This document shows, piece after piece, positions 27,227-39,239 of a stretch of DNA of 64,000 nt (within the stretch, counting starts at the first letter, position 1; every line of letters starts with the position of its first letter). Made by a program: the position numbers and the translations under genes. Origin of the DNA: Chondrilla cf. caribensis (lineage: Eukaryota > Porifera > Demospongiae > Chondrillida > Chondrillidae); the NCBI GenBank assembly GCA_964020155.1, contig OZ026562.1, positions 62,001 through 126,000 on the forward strand. Direction: 5' to 3'. The notes beneath the pieces were generated by a model. The model was not told where the DNA came from. It saw only the letters and a program-made list of their open reading frames with translations, and did not search any database.

Positions 27227-29365
27227 ATGAAGGAAGCTGCTTGCACTGTGTTCATCTGTCTCCTTACAATTCTCCTGCAAGTAATAGCCAAGGAAGAAAT
27301 ATGCTCAGAGGAAAATGTGAGTCTCAGTTTAGCTGACCTGTTGATCTGGTCTACACCACAAACCACCATCATTCCATCCCTAACAACACCTTAACCACCC
27401 CCAAGGGCCGCAACCACTCCATCAACCGTATGTCTTGACCACCCTCCTCCCATCACACCCTTAGCAACCATACACCACCCTCCCATCACACCCTTAGCAA
27501 CCATACACCGCCCTCCCATCACACCCTTAGCAACCATACACCGCCCTCCTCCCATCACACCCTCCACCCTCAGCAATCCTTAATCCCATTTTGTGCATAT
27601 CACCCACAGGTCAATTCTCACTTATGGAGGATTACCAACCTCAAAAATCCTGTTTATCTGTTTGGTACTCTCCATGTGCCCTACCTTCAAGTATGGCGTG
27701 GCTTACCAGACAACGTCAAGACAGCTTTTGCTTCCAGTGACACGTACACTTTTGAACTAGACACTCAGAACTCTGACATAGCCAGGCAGATCCACCAGCT
27801 GCAGCTACTGCCAAACAAAGGCACCATTGACCAAGTGCTCAGTGAAGACATGTACAGAAGAGTTGAAAGGTACATTGAGAATCTGAAACCACTCCTGCGA
27901 AGATGGATATCAAAGAACGCTGGGCTCCTTGGTGGGTTCTACACAGAACAGATGATGCTCTCCTTGCTTGGAGACTGGAAGCAGAAGAGACCCGTGTGGC
28001 TTTTAATATTATTGAACACATTAACTGAATCACACATAGAGAAGGAAAATGGTCGCCTTCTCTTGGACATATTCCTAAGAAACGCAGCCAGAGGTATGGG
28101 GAAGGATGTAGACTGGTTGGAAACAGCAGAAGACCAAATGAGACCCTTGAACTCACTGTCACTAGATGAGGTCGGTAAAGGCATGGGTAGCAAGTATACT
28201 GTGTGTACAAATGTGATATTGTGTGTACAGATGTGATACTGTGTGTACAGATGTGATAGTGTGTACAGATGTGATACTGTGTGTACAGATGTGATACTGT
28301 GTGTACAGATGTGATACCGTGTACAAATGTGATATGGTGTGTACAGATGTGATACTGTGTGTACAAATGTGATACTGTGTGTACAGATGCGACTCCTCCC
28401 TGTACACAGGTAACATTTGCTCTGGGCCTGCAACTGAAGCTATTGGAGGACTACAACCTCAACAACAAGCCCCTCCCACAAACAGTCAATGTCGTTACAG
28501 AATACACTTGTGGTGACTTCAGTGACCTGGTAGAGGAGGAGGGCGTCCTCGTCAACAACGTATGCCGGAGGAACATGACGACAGGTGCGCTACAGAAGTT
28601 ACATACTCTACGTGATCATCTGATGTTGGGGCTACGGTATCAGAGGAACAAAAAAATGGCTCTCAAGGTGATGGAGAAGATAGCCGCTGAGCCTGAGAAG
28701 ACACATTTTGTGGCAGTAGGAGCTGGGCATCTCATTGGTAATAGGTCTGTGGTCCACTACATGAGGTTGCTAGGATACGACATAGAACATGTCAACTGTA
28801 CAGAGAATATTATTGGGTGAGCCATCAGTAGTGTCCAATGCACACACAAACAAACACGCTCACCTCAGCACTCACCATGCACTGACAAAGAACATCCACT
28901 GAGCATGGCCCCTCTGCTTTTCTCTTTCAAATCAGGTCCCAAATACCAAGCAACATCATTCAGCTTGGAGATCCGTCCACTGTTCCAAAAATAATAGATT
29001 TCTCGGAGTTTGAGAATGTATTAGAGGAGGAAGACGATGGAGAGACCTTCACAATTGACTACACTTACTTTTCCACAGCATCTCCAACCACACAACTGCC
29101 TACGCCCAAGGTAATCACACCGAGATGGAAACAGGACCACTCCTCACGAAAGGAGACCACGCCTCACTCTACAACACGACCGGGTGATATCCATTCATCA
29201 CACCATCCCACCACGTCTGCCATACCAGAGCTATCAGTGAAGTCCACACGGCCGCATCACATAAGGACCGCGTTCCTCCACCAAACAAGCAGTGCTACCA
29301 CCCCAGTAGCTCACCACGGAACAATCCTCCTGTTATGCCTCACAGGATTGTTGTTTTTATTGTAA
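27227..29365 (+). CDS. TRABD2: TIKI-type metalloprotease (TraB domain), Wnt-cleaving family
   Basis: TIKI proteins are membrane-anchored proteases that cut the N-terminus of Wnt ligands. A signal peptide (MKEAACTVFICLLTILLQVIA) starts the ORF. The two GX2H motifs are present: FGTLHVPYLQVWRGLPDN and AVGAGHLIGNRSVVHYMRLL. Other matches are ELDTQNSD, GDWKQKRPVWLLILLNTLTE and VTEYTCGDFSDL. The conserved YKRNERM-type motif reads LRYQRNKKMALKVMEKI. After a Ser/Thr-rich stalk the protein ends in a hydrophobic segment (ILLLCLTGLLFLL), consistent with a GPI anchor or TM helix. The first intron and the intron at about 28170-28409 hold tandem repeats. Which vertebrate paralog (A or B) it matches is not meaningful here. 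Confidence 0.9.
27444..27570 (+). repeat. Pyrimidine-rich minisatellite in TIKI intron 1
   Basis: About four copies of a 32-33 bp unit with core CCCTCCCATCACACCCTTAG. Each unit resembles a pyrimidine tract plus AG, but the real acceptor lies about 40 bases further on (ATCACCCACAG). Confidence 0.7.
28200..28392 (+). repeat. 18-20 bp minisatellite before a TIKI acceptor
   Basis: About ten copies with core TGTGTGTACAGATGTGATAC. It stops about 17 bases before the true acceptor CCTGTACACAG; the TGTACAG of each unit is similar to it. Confidence 0.7.
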
Positions 29366-29512
29366 CAAGCATCTCACCCCATTAACACTTAACAACGTTA
29401 TACTTGCAATCACTATTATATTGACAGTACCTATACATGACAATCTGGAAAGAAAATAAAAACAAACTTACAAGACCAATGAGTGATAATGTTATTGTTT
29501 GTAGTGTGTATT

Positions 29513-30492
29513 TTACTGTCTTCCTCCACGTCCACCACGCCCACCTCTTCCACCACCACGCCCTCCTCTACCTGAATAAAATAATTTTAGTACCACATAT
29601 TGTTATGTTATATAGAACTATGCATAATGGACACACCTCCACGTCCACCACGCCCACCACGACCTGTAGGAATACAAAATACTGATAAATACCAAACATA
29701 ACCAAGTTTATTACCACAAACCTCCTCCGTGGGATTGTCTGAACTTAGCGCTCTCCTCCTTCACTACATCTATCACCTGTAGACCACAGAAGAGCACCAC
29801 GTCAGTGTGAGGTGGTAGGGTGGTAGCGGGGATAGTGTGAGGTGGTAGGGTGGTAACAGGGATAGTGTGAGGTGGTAGGGTGGTAACAGGGATAGTGTGA
29901 GGTGGTAGGGTGGTAGCGGGGATAGTGTGAGGTGGTGACAATGTAGATTTGGTGATGACAAAATTCCACCATAAAGCCAACCTCATCAGGGATCCTCAAG
30001 TACTTGATGGAAATACCTCGGATGTAGCACTCGGACATTTTCCAGAATTGATCTCCTTCCTGTTAACCAGTAAGTACAGCACAGCAGATAACTCTACCCC
30101 TTCAGTTGGTATGAGGGGCCACACCCACTGGCACACTTCCACCGCCCACCGCCCCCATTTGCCCCGACAGCTCACCCTAGAAGTACAGATGACGTCCCTT
30201 AGGTGAATGTTCATCCACGTGTCGCAGTTAACCAGGTGTCCATTGTAGGTCTCTCCATTCTTCAGTTCCACCAACTGCACACATCCACGCATACAGAGAC
30301 ACAGATACACAAGTCATGAGTGCTACACGTGCACGTGGTAGCATAAGTTATTTAGCTAATTAATGAACACTCGCAACTTACCATGGGATGGTTTTGAGCT
30401 GCTTTCAACAGTGACAGAGGGAGCTAGGAGTTCGAGAGAGGAGTGGTTAATGCACCCTGCGATTTCAGGACACGTTTTCAAGACCTTACCAT
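29513..30492 (-). CDS. LSM4: U6 snRNA-associated Sm-like protein LSm4
   Basis: Subunit of the LSm2-8 ring (U6 snRNP) and the LSm1-7 ring (mRNA decay). The first coding exon is the ATG alone (30492-30490). Next come [14 protein letters not shown], then [52 protein letters not shown] and [19 protein letters not shown], i.e. Sm1 and Sm2 motifs. The C-terminus is an RGG repeat split over short exons. It is convergent with TIKI; 147 bp separate the stops. A 30-bp repeat fills part of the intron at 29810-29940. Confidence 0.94.
29810..29940 (-). repeat. 30-bp minisatellite in an LSM4 intron
   Basis: About four copies with core GTGTGAGGTGGTAGGGTGGT on the plus strand. It is in mid-intron, not at a junction. 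Confidence 0.7.
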
Positions 30493-30791
30493 GGTGGATT
30501 TAATTTTGCAAGACTATGTACGGAACAGACGAGACGCTGTCGAGGTCACAGAGTATAACCCTGTAATACATGCTACCGGACACACCCCCTTCGCTAACCG
30601 TGTGCCGTAACCTGCAAAATGTGTAGCACTGTGACGTGCACGACGAAACCCTCGACCACTAACACCAATCTGAACGACACGAACAGAACACTTTCCCAAT
30701 ACGCAGCTATTCTCTGAATCAAAGAACTGCACAACTTTTGCAAAATTTAATGATAAAAGAAAATGATAGTTTATTTGAATGTCCTCCCGTC

Positions 30792-30908
30792 TTATTCTTC
30801 TTTTCTTTTCGGATTGTTGGCGGAAATATAATGATACAATACAACCAGAAGAAATAGAGTTACTCCCAGAATATTGGCAAACATGGCAAGTTGTACATCG
30901 GCAATCAT
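30792..30908 (-). CDS. OST4: OST4, mini-subunit of oligosaccharyltransferase
   Basis: A 38-residue single-helix ER protein that stabilises the STT3-containing oligosaccharyltransferase. The reading [20 protein letters not shown] then [13 protein letters not shown] closely follows the human OST4 sequence as I remember it, with the same topology: short N-terminus, one TM helix, basic tail KRKEE. Uninterrupted single coding exon. It is divergent from MED31 (201 bp between start codons). The gene is easily missed because it is so short. Confidence 0.95.
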   Translation of the reverse strand: MIADVQLAMFANILGVTLFLLVVLYHYISANNPKRKEE

Positions 30909-31109
30909 GTCTTCAGTTCTCACCAGCTATGCAAACCTACATAATAAAAACATGATAAACCGAAGTTCGAACTACTTGAGGGAAGTATCCTACGCTAAGC
31001 AAACAGTACAAATAAGTTTATACTTACAAAAGAATACAAACCCAGAAGCACACGAACAAGTGTACCACATGTGATCGTGTGATAATCATGTGATCTCTCG
31101 TGATTATAA

Positions 31110-31810
31110 ATGGCTGCCTTAGAGTGGATGAAGGAATTAGAGTTGGACTTGCCTGCCGGTAGAGTTTATACACCATGTAGCTTGTGATTGACCAGATAAA
31201 TTACTTGAAGCGATGTTTCTTGTAGAGGTTAAGGAGGAACCGGATAAATACCGTTTTCAAGTCGAGCTGGAATTTGTACAATGTCTTGCTAATCCACAGT
31301 TTTTAAACTGTAAGTACGTTTGCAAACGAAGATGTAAACTTTATCCCATTGTTTATTAACTTGCAGCTTTAGCGCAAAGGGGATACCTACGGAAACCAGA
31401 ATTTGTAAATTACCTGACCTACTTGCAGTATTGGAAAGGGCAAGATTATGCCAAATTCCTCAAGTGAGTGTTTATCAATGGGTTGTCATTCAGAATGATG
31501 TTACAGATATCTTCCATGTTCCCTTAGGTACCCTCACTGTCTTCACTTCCTCGATTTACTCCAAGAAGAGTCCTTCAGAAGAGATATTGCAAATGGTTTA
31601 TGCACAAAGTTCATTGAAGAACAGCAGCTACTTCACTGGCACCATTACACCAAGAAGAGGACACAGTTCGCACAGAAAATACAACAGAAGAAGGGTGGGA
31701 AGGTTAATATTGCTCTTAGTGTGTATTTGTTGTTGAATGCTCTCTTTTTACTCTCACAGAAGCTCAGAAACAAACTTAGTATGAATTTGTTTTTCATTAA
31801 ATTATCATGA
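31110..31810 (+). CDS. MED31: Mediator complex subunit 31
   Basis: Subunit of the Mediator middle module (Soh1). Matches across exons: KYRFQVELEFVQCLANPQFL, NSLAQRGYLRKPEFVNYLTY, LQYWKGQDYAKFLK, YPHCLHFLDLLQEESFRRDI and FIEEQQLLHWHHYTKKRTQF. The last 60 bases before AAGCTCAG could be a very short intron (GTTAAT...TCACAG) or coding, because the frame is open through them. Either way the frame continues to the TGA at 31808-31810. The intron after about residue 16 separates a poorly conserved N-terminus. Confidence 0.92.
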
Positions 31811-31978
31811 TTTTTAATTAAATACTGTATTGCAGTTTCAAACATGCAATGATTATACTTTTACGACATTTCCTCTCTGTTTCATTTACAAGTGGTCGAT
31901 ATACCATGTAGTCGTCGTTAAATTCGGAAAATAATTAGCAGTGTTTATATATGGTAGCCATATTGAAGGACGTTTAAA

Positions 31979-32409
31979 ATGGTGGGTAACAGTTTGTATG
32001 GCGAATAATTCTATGATTCAATTTGAAGTTTGGTGTTTACCTTCAATGGTTGTAGGCAGACAGAAAATCTCAGCAAAAGTATTACCCCCCGGATTGGCGG
32101 CCGGAACATGTAAGTCACCCCTGGTCATCGAGTTTCTTGTGAATTACTTCGTAACTCTTACATCGATCAAATAGGGATCCCTCAATACTTACCACGGTAG
32201 CCATCCATTGAGGGAAAGAGCGAGAAAATTACACGAGGGTATTGTTATAGTTAGGTACGTCTGGCCCTGTGTACAAAGCATTCTTCCACTGTATCATATC
32301 AGCTTACTGACAAGCTACACTGACGTGATTGTTGTTAGATTCGAGCTGCCATTCAACATATGGTGTGCAGGATGCGGGAACCATGCGGGAATGGGTAAGG
32401 GACACTAGT

Positions 32410-32459
<50 letters not shown>

Positions 32460-34170
32460 TGTGTGTGTGCGTGTGTATGTGTGTGTGTGTGCGTGTGTAT
32501 GCGTGTGTGTGTGTGTATGCGTGTGTGTATGTGTGTGTGGGCATCACATCATAATTCTTCTCCCTTGCCGCCTCCCTGTCATTAGGAGTGCGCTACAATG
32601 CTGAGAAGACACAGGTTGGGAAGTACTATACCACTCCTATTTTCAGATTTCGTATGAAGTGTACTATGTGTGAGAACAGGTTTGAAATTGAAACAGATCC
32701 TAAGGTGTGTGTTCACCTCAGCCACCGTACCAGGTGATATGCTTGGTATCTGTAGTCTCATCCAATAGAATTTTGACTACAAAATTGTTTGTGGAGCTTC
32801 AAGACAAAACCACACTCCAACGCCTGAAGAAGGAGATATGCATTCTTTACCTGGTGAGTGTGTATGTACCTGTGATAGTGAGTGGGTGTGTATGTACCTG
32901 TGATAGTGAGTGGGTGTGTATGTACCTGTGATAGTGAGTGGGTGTGTATGTACTCCTGTGATAGTGAGTGGGTGTGTATGTACCTGTGATAGTGAGTGGG
33001 TGTGTATGTACCTGTGATAGTGAGTGAGTGTGTATGTACTCCTGTGATAGTGAGTGGGTGTGTATGTACCTGTGATAGTGAGTGAGTGTGTATGTACTCC
33101 TGTGATGGTGAGTGTGTATGTACCTGTGATAGTGAGTGAGTGTGTATGTACCTGTGATAGTGAGTGAGTGTGTATGTACCTGTGATAGTGAGTGAGTGTG
33201 TATGTACCTGTGATAGTGAGTGAGTGTGTATGTACCTGTGATAGTGAGTGGGTGTGTATGTACTCCTGTGATGGTGTGTGTGTGTACTTCTGTGATGATG
33301 TGTGTGTGTACTTCTGTGATGGTCTGTGTGTACTTCTGTGATGGTGTGTGTGTACTTCATTGTATCAGGTCAATCGGAAGCAGAACGTCTGGTTAAAGAT
33401 CCAATGTATCGTCTTGAACATGGAGTTAAAGACAAACAAAAAGCAAAGGAGTCTGTGCCCCAGATTGAACAACTACAGGTGCTATTGAAGACTTTTGTCT
33501 TCATTGTGGCATAGTGGATGTAGTCAGTGTCTGTGTCTGGCTCATCATGTAGAAGCTACAAGAAGGAAAGAAAGACGACTTTGCTTTGAATCAGATGTTG
33601 AGAAAGAAATTTAGGGTGAATTCCCACTGTCATATAGTGTGGTGTGCTGGTCACTATTCTTGCTCTCCTCTTGGTCTAGGATGTGAAAAAGGAGGCATCC
33701 AAGGTAGAGGAAGAGAAGCAAGGATTTGCTGATCGTCTTGGACTGTATATTCCTGCAGTTAAGGAAGATGAAGAAGATGTGTCTACAGCAAAGAAAATGA
33801 AATTTGGACAAGATCGTAGGTTGACGCAGTGTCACATTGCATCCCCCAGTGACAACAACATCTCACTGTATCAATCATTGTCTCAGACCCAAACCCACTC
33901 AAGTTGAAAGAGAGGAAGGTGAAGACACAGGCTATATTGCAAACATCTTTGACTGATAAGAAGAGGAGAGAAAGCCTCTTCAAGTTGCAGTCCAAACTAG
34001 ACAGGAGGATATTTGCTCATCCCATGACCAAGGCTGGGAACAGCAGTGGAGGGGTGAGGACCAGCGGAGGGGTGAGGACCAGTGGAGAGGGATCTGGTGT
34101 GTCTGAACTGAGGAATAAGCTAGGATTAGTTAGCAAGACCAAACAACTGGTACACTCCCAGAGTACTTGA
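31979..34170 (+). CDS. YJU2B: Splicing factor YJU2B / CCDC130
   Basis: A member of the CWC16/Yju2 family of spliceosome factors. The first coding exon is only the ATG (31979-31981), followed by GTGGGT. Then ADRKSQQKYYPPDWRPEH, GSHPLRERARKLHEGIVIVR, FELPFNIWCAGCGNHAGMG, VRYNAEKTQVGKYYTTPIF, RFRMKCTMCENRFEIETDP, and PMYRLEHGVKDKQKAKE. The CxxC pairs (CAGC, CTMC) that form the zinc site are intact. The C-terminal part is lysine-rich and has a short SGGVRTSGGVRT repeat, ending KTKQLVHSQST. Two introns carry large donor-side arrays. Confidence 0.93.
32412..32540 (+). repeat. (GT)n array near a YJU2B donor site
   Basis: GT with occasional AT and GC, starting about 18 bases after the donor GTAAGGGA. 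GT in the gene sense. Confidence 0.85.
32854..33360 (+). repeat. 26-30 bp minisatellite built on a YJU2B 5' splice site
   Basis: The exon ends TTTACCTG at 32853 and the intron begins GTGAGTGTGTATG. The array repeats TACCTGTGATAGTGAGTG plus GTGTGTATG about 14 more times. Each unit thus contains the exon end TACCTG and the donor GTGAGTG. The array fills essentially the whole 515-bp intron; the distal part degenerates to GTGTGTGTACTTCTGTGATG. Confidence 0.9.
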
Positions 34171-34331
34171 AATCAATCAATCATCTTTTATTCCATTTTA
34201 TGTACTATAAATGTTGTATATTGTGTATTTGTTTCTGCTGATTGGAAATTTGGAAAATGTAAACTGAGATAAAGTACTAAATGTGTAGACGTGTTAAATG
34301 CAACAATATTACATTAACAACATTGAGAGTT

Positions 34332-35104
34332 TCATTGGTTGGTATGTTCTTGATATACCAGAGCAGCCATGTAAAAATAGGGTTTGTCCCTGTCATTAAC
34401 TCTGGAGTTGACATATTTAAGAAATTCTAATGTGTCCTTGTCCCGATAGACCAGCGATAAGGAATTAGGTGCTGGTACTACAGTGAGTAGTTCCTCGTCT
34501 TCATCTCGAGCGATGTACGAGGTGAACCCTCCACAGTCAGGTGACCAGTCTGTGGGCGGAGACAGCACACGTCAGCTCACAACAGCTGGTACAATGTAGA
34601 CCCAAACACATGCATCAACTCTCAGAGGACAGAAAGGGGGAAGTACCTGTGGCTCCAAAATAGAGCATTCCATCAAGATAAAAGGAGATGTCATGAACAT
34701 TGCTATCATGGACCAGAGAGTAAGACCCTTCTTGAATTTTAAGGACACGCCCACAACACAGTGCATCATGTGTTTGCATCAAGCTTGAACTAGAAGAAGC
34801 CTCGTCTGTAGCAGGTTCGCTGTTGACCAGTTCAACACCTGTCAAATGGGCCAATAGCAGCCCAATGACTTTGGACTGCATCAGACTCATCAGCTCCTGG
34901 ACAATCTGAGGCCATTCCTCTTCCTTGCTACTGTGGAGGTGTCTGCAGTGGGAGGGGGCAGATATGGGAAGAACAGCCTGTATTGAACACATAGAAAGAA
35001 AACAAGTGCACGCACACAACACACACACATGCACGCACACGTGCGCACACACCCACCCACACACACACACGCACACACACACACGCACACACACACACAC
35101 GCAC

Positions 35105-35151
<47 letters not shown>

Positions 35152-35171
35152 CACACACACACACGCACACA

Positions 35172-35221
<50 letters not shown>

Positions 35222-36943
35222 TGCTTGTTAGGTGCTCCTGTGACTCTCCACTGCATGTCAGTATGATCCAATGCTGAATGCAACAATTCATATTTTTCTT
35301 CCTGAGAAATGAATTGTGTATCTACTGAAACACACTAACATGTTCATCAGCACACACCCATCACAAAATTAATATCAACAATGTAAACACTTACTAGCAG
35401 AAAGCACTGAAGTTCAATTTGTGAATTTTCCTCAAATTCCTCTCTTATGTGAGCAGCGGTGCCAACGTCCAGATAGATGGGATTGATCCATGCCTCCAGC
35501 AAGGAGACCTGTGGAAACAGGTTGCAGTATACCAGATGGAGGACATGGGCTAGTGGGATAGCAGTTCACCACATGTCAACTAACGTCACAGGGGACCAAT
35601 GCAGCCATAGGAGTGGTCCCATCTTGCACTGCTGGGTACTCTGTGGGCGGGCCGTGGAACCACCCATTTATGGACAGGCGGGTCTTCGACCCTGATAAAA
35701 CCTCAGATACTTGATGAAATGAGGACGGGGAGACCTCAAAGAATACAAAAGAGTTCCATGTTGGTACAAGGGAACGTACCACTTCAGCCGGACAGTGATC
35801 TGTGGGGAGGGATGAGGGGGTGGGGCATGTAGGGGGTGGGGACTAGTGCATGTTGGGTGCAGGAGCTATATGGTGAATGTAGGATGTGGGGGTTGGTAAA
35901 GGTAGGGTGTGGGGGTTGGTGAATATTGGGGGTGGGGGTGGGGCATGTAAGGTGTGGGGGCTAGTGCATGTAGGGTGTGGGGGTGGGGCATGTAGGGTGT
36001 GGGCTAGTGCATGTAGGGTGTGAAAATACAGTGTGACAACAATGAATTATTACTAACAGCCTATGAATACCATTAGCACTAAACAGGTCCAGAATTCCTC
36101 CATCCTTTTCACACCAAGAAGGCGGGACCAGATAATAAATAAAAGCAATCCTCCTCCCCTCCAATCTGTCATCATGACACAATAGGACATCTACAAACAA
36201 AGATAAAGCCAATCACTTTGTACTGGAAGGACATCCTGGAGACCGCACCTGTGTATTCGTACTTGGAACAAGTGGCATCCACTGTGTTGTTCAGGGGGAT
36301 TCCCGTGACATCACGAATTAATGAGAGACATTGATTATTCAGTAGTTCACTGGTGGGAGGACAGTACTCTCAGAACACACCAACATACATACCACCACAT
36401 CGACGATTACCAGAATGCCTTGATGTGTGCGGATGAGCAACACTTTAGATCATTTGACTGAGGGAGATACAGCGAAGACAATCAAAGCACATTGCAAGAT
36501 GTAAGCGGAACACAACACAGACTTGTTTAAACTGGTACAGGTCATTGTTCTTCTGATGAAATTTCAGCCTCATCAACTCTTCTTTCAGTTCTAGCAGTTT
36601 TCCATCTTTGTCAACTACAAAGTCACTTAGCATGGAGCAGGGAAAGGGCGTGGTCTTGAGGTGGGTCCAGTCTAATAACATGACCACACAACACTCAAGT
36701 CATCGCCACACGTGATGCACGCACACTAGCAACTGCACTCCACACACCAGGTATTTCCTGACTCTCGTTACTGTAGCAACAGGTAATATAGGATCGAGAT
36801 AAGCACATGCACGTCTGCTGAGGCGGAAGGTGGTAGTCATACCTCCATGTCGTCTTGAACTGCTTTTTGAATTCGTCACTCAAGTAGTCTTCCCTAATGT
36901 CGAAGGATACCTCGTTGGGTTTTACTCGCTTCGAAGTCGACAT
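34332..36943 (-). CDS. OGFOD1: OGFOD1, 2-oxoglutarate and iron-dependent ribosomal prolyl hydroxylase
   Basis: Hydroxylates a proline of ribosomal protein uS12 and influences translation accuracy. The iron ligands can be placed: [20 protein letters not shown] (H-x-D) and [18 protein letters not shown] (distal His), with the 2-oxoglutarate Arg in [12 protein letters not shown]. The second, inactive double-stranded beta-helix domain is recognised by [40 protein letters not shown] and [20 protein letters not shown]. The joins fit the family length exactly at the intron after APNKQ. It is divergent from ATG4, with 92 bp between starts. Confidence 0.93.
34990..35221 (-). repeat. (GT)n array starting at an OGFOD1 donor site
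   Basis: About 230 bp of AC with GC interruptions on the plus strand. In the gene sense the exon ends CCTAACAAGCA and the intron begins GTATGTGTGTGTG, running directly into the array. Confidence 0.85.
35800..36020 (-). repeat. Pyrimidine-rich (sense) minisatellite before an OGFOD1 acceptor
   Basis: Irregular units around GTAGGGTGTGGGGGTGGGGC on the plus strand; in the gene sense CCCCACCCCC-type units leading up to the acceptor CCTCCCCACAG at about 35803. Confidence 0.65.
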
Positions 36944-37035
36944 GTTGCAATGGAAATTAATATTCGTTCCTACGTGTATCCAACAATAATAAAGGGCGGC
37001 TTAGCGATCATTATCAGACCATAGACCCATCAGAC

Positions 37036-38504
37036 ATGGCCGAGCTACCCGCCCTTGACGACTCGAGGACTACGGGAATGAGTTTACCTCTATCTGAGCA
37101 AAGACCAGCGGCTGTCAGATCCCAAGGATTTTGGAAAGAAACGCTATGGAAGACTTATTATACTGTTAGATCAAGTATGTCCTTCACTAATTGTGTGACC
37201 TTTATGAGAGAGGGCCATTAAAGATGCCCGAAAGGCACTCCTTATCTCCCTCGCTCCATTTTCTTGCTAATTTTCAAGACTTATATATCTGTATTTACTT
37301 CATCAACTACACGTCTCCCCCCCCCCCCCCCGCTGTACTTCTCTGCTTGTAGAAGTGGCGAGCAAGTCTGTAGAGATAGACCATACCACTCAAGTATGGT
37401 TGCTGGGGACATGTTATGACGTCACTAACACTACTAACGAGCTGGTAAAGAAAACCGACCGAGATAAAGATGGCATCCCCCCTCACATCCAGGAGTTCCT
37501 CAGTCACGCTTATTCCGTAATATGGATGACTTACAGGTGAGCCTGCCAGCCCGACACGCCCACTGATATGTGTTGCATTGGATGAGTTGTGTCCGTCGAT
37601 AGAGTGCGATTCCCTCCCCTCCCGGAGACAACCATGACCACGGACTGTGGATGGGGCTGCATGATCAGAAGTGGACAAATGATCCTCGCAAATGCCTTGA
37701 ATGTACATCTGCTTGGCAAAGGTGGTTGATGTTTTGCTAGAATCACAGGACTTTGGTGTGATAGTCTTGGGTTTGTATCTCAGATTGGAGGTTATTGCAC
37801 TGTTCAAGGGATAATCTCGCAACTCACAAGAAAGTACTGTCGTGGTTCAGAGAAGGGGGGGACGGCAGAACACCCTTCTCATTACATAAATTAATCCAAG
37901 TGGCCCGTCGTCATGGAAACCAGCCTGGACAATGGTTTGGACCTGCCCAGGTTGCTGTTATGATCAGGTGACTTTCTTTGGTGTACAGTGTGACATTCAT
38001 GTGACATCCATGTGACATGCGTGTTAATGTTATGGACTCTACAGGGATGTCCTCAATGCCTCCAGAGAGCAGCTGGTTGAGCTGCACAACTTCACTATAG
38101 TGTTGGCCCACGACTGCACCGTCTACAGACAAGACATTCTGGACCTTATGATGAAAGAAGAACAAGAGAGAAAGGATAAGGGAGACGATCGAGAGCAAGC
38201 GGTCATGTTGCTGATCCCCATGAGATTAGGGGTGGATAGGCTGAACCCAATTTATGTGAGAAACATAACGTTCCTCCTCTCTCTTGACCAGAGCCTCGGA
38301 GTGATTGGAGGCAGACCAAAACACTCCTTGTACTTTATTGGATATCAGGGTATGCTGTGTACTCTCTCACATGCAAACTCTTGTATTCACCTCTCCTTGC
38401 ACTACCTCTAGATAACGACCTGCTTTACCTTGATCCTCACATTCCTCAACCAGCAGTTACTGCAGAAAATGATGTCTTTGATCACAAGGTATGATATATG
38501 CTGT

Positions 38505-38569
<65 letters not shown>

Positions 38570-39083
38570 ATGGTGGTGGCGGTGGTGTATGTGTTTGTGT
38601 GCGACAATTTTAGTATTTTCTTTGTCCTATCAGTCGTATCATTGCCAAGCACCTCACAGGCTGGCGGCTACCAAGATGGATCCATCATGTGCATTTGGAA
38701 TTTACTGTAGAAATAAAGAGGACTTTAAACAATTCTGTATCGAAGCAGAGAGAGTTAGTGCTAGAAAAAGTTACAAATTGTACTGTGAATGATCTGGGTG
38801 TCATCACCTCATTCTGCAGGGCAACGCTCCAGAGCTTCAGAGAATATCTTATCCCTTCTTCACAATCGAGGAGACACGTCTAAGACAGCTGCAGCACCCC
38901 TACGCTAGGTCCCATGTCTCATTGGACCTCACACGGACTTTCCCTGATGTTTTCCAAGAGTTGATAGAGGTAAAAGATGATAGTAATATTCGCAGTAATG
39001 TTGGGGATGTGGTTAGCAACGTTGTCACAATTGATGATTCTCCAGACAACGAGGACTTTGTTGTAATTTCAACTACGTCTTAG
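37036..39083 (+). CDS. ATG4: Autophagy cysteine protease ATG4
   Basis: Processes and delipidates ATG8/LC3. The catalytic cysteine is in [20 protein letters not shown]; the Asp-His pair is in [15 protein letters not shown]. Other family blocks: [64 protein letters not shown] and [17 protein letters not shown]. The C-terminus [12 protein letters not shown] contains an LC3-interacting motif (F-V-V-I after acidic residues), as in ATG4B. The insert between [20 protein letters not shown] and the LLIPMRLG block is longer than in ATG4A/B, recalling ATG4C/D. The first exon is 37036-37174 or so. Confidence 0.93.
38503..38568 (+). repeat. (GT)n array near an ATG4 donor site
   Basis: GT in the gene sense, starting about 15 bases after the donor GTATGATATATGC that follows exon end GATCACAAG. 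Confidence 0.85.
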
Positions 39084-39239
39084 TATATATTATTATTATT
39101 ATTATTGTTATTATTGTTATGGAGTTTTAAATAAATTTCTTATAATAGTGTTCTTTTTACTCAATTATTATTTGATTGTCAATGAATATGAATTATAATG
39201 ATAAAGCATAAAACTTTGCTGTGGGGGAGGAACAACTAC

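Noticed and set aside
30514..30732. 72-codon minus-strand ORF between LSM4 and OST4
   Set aside because: No similarity, no splice partner; it lies in the LSM4 promoter / OST4 3' flank.
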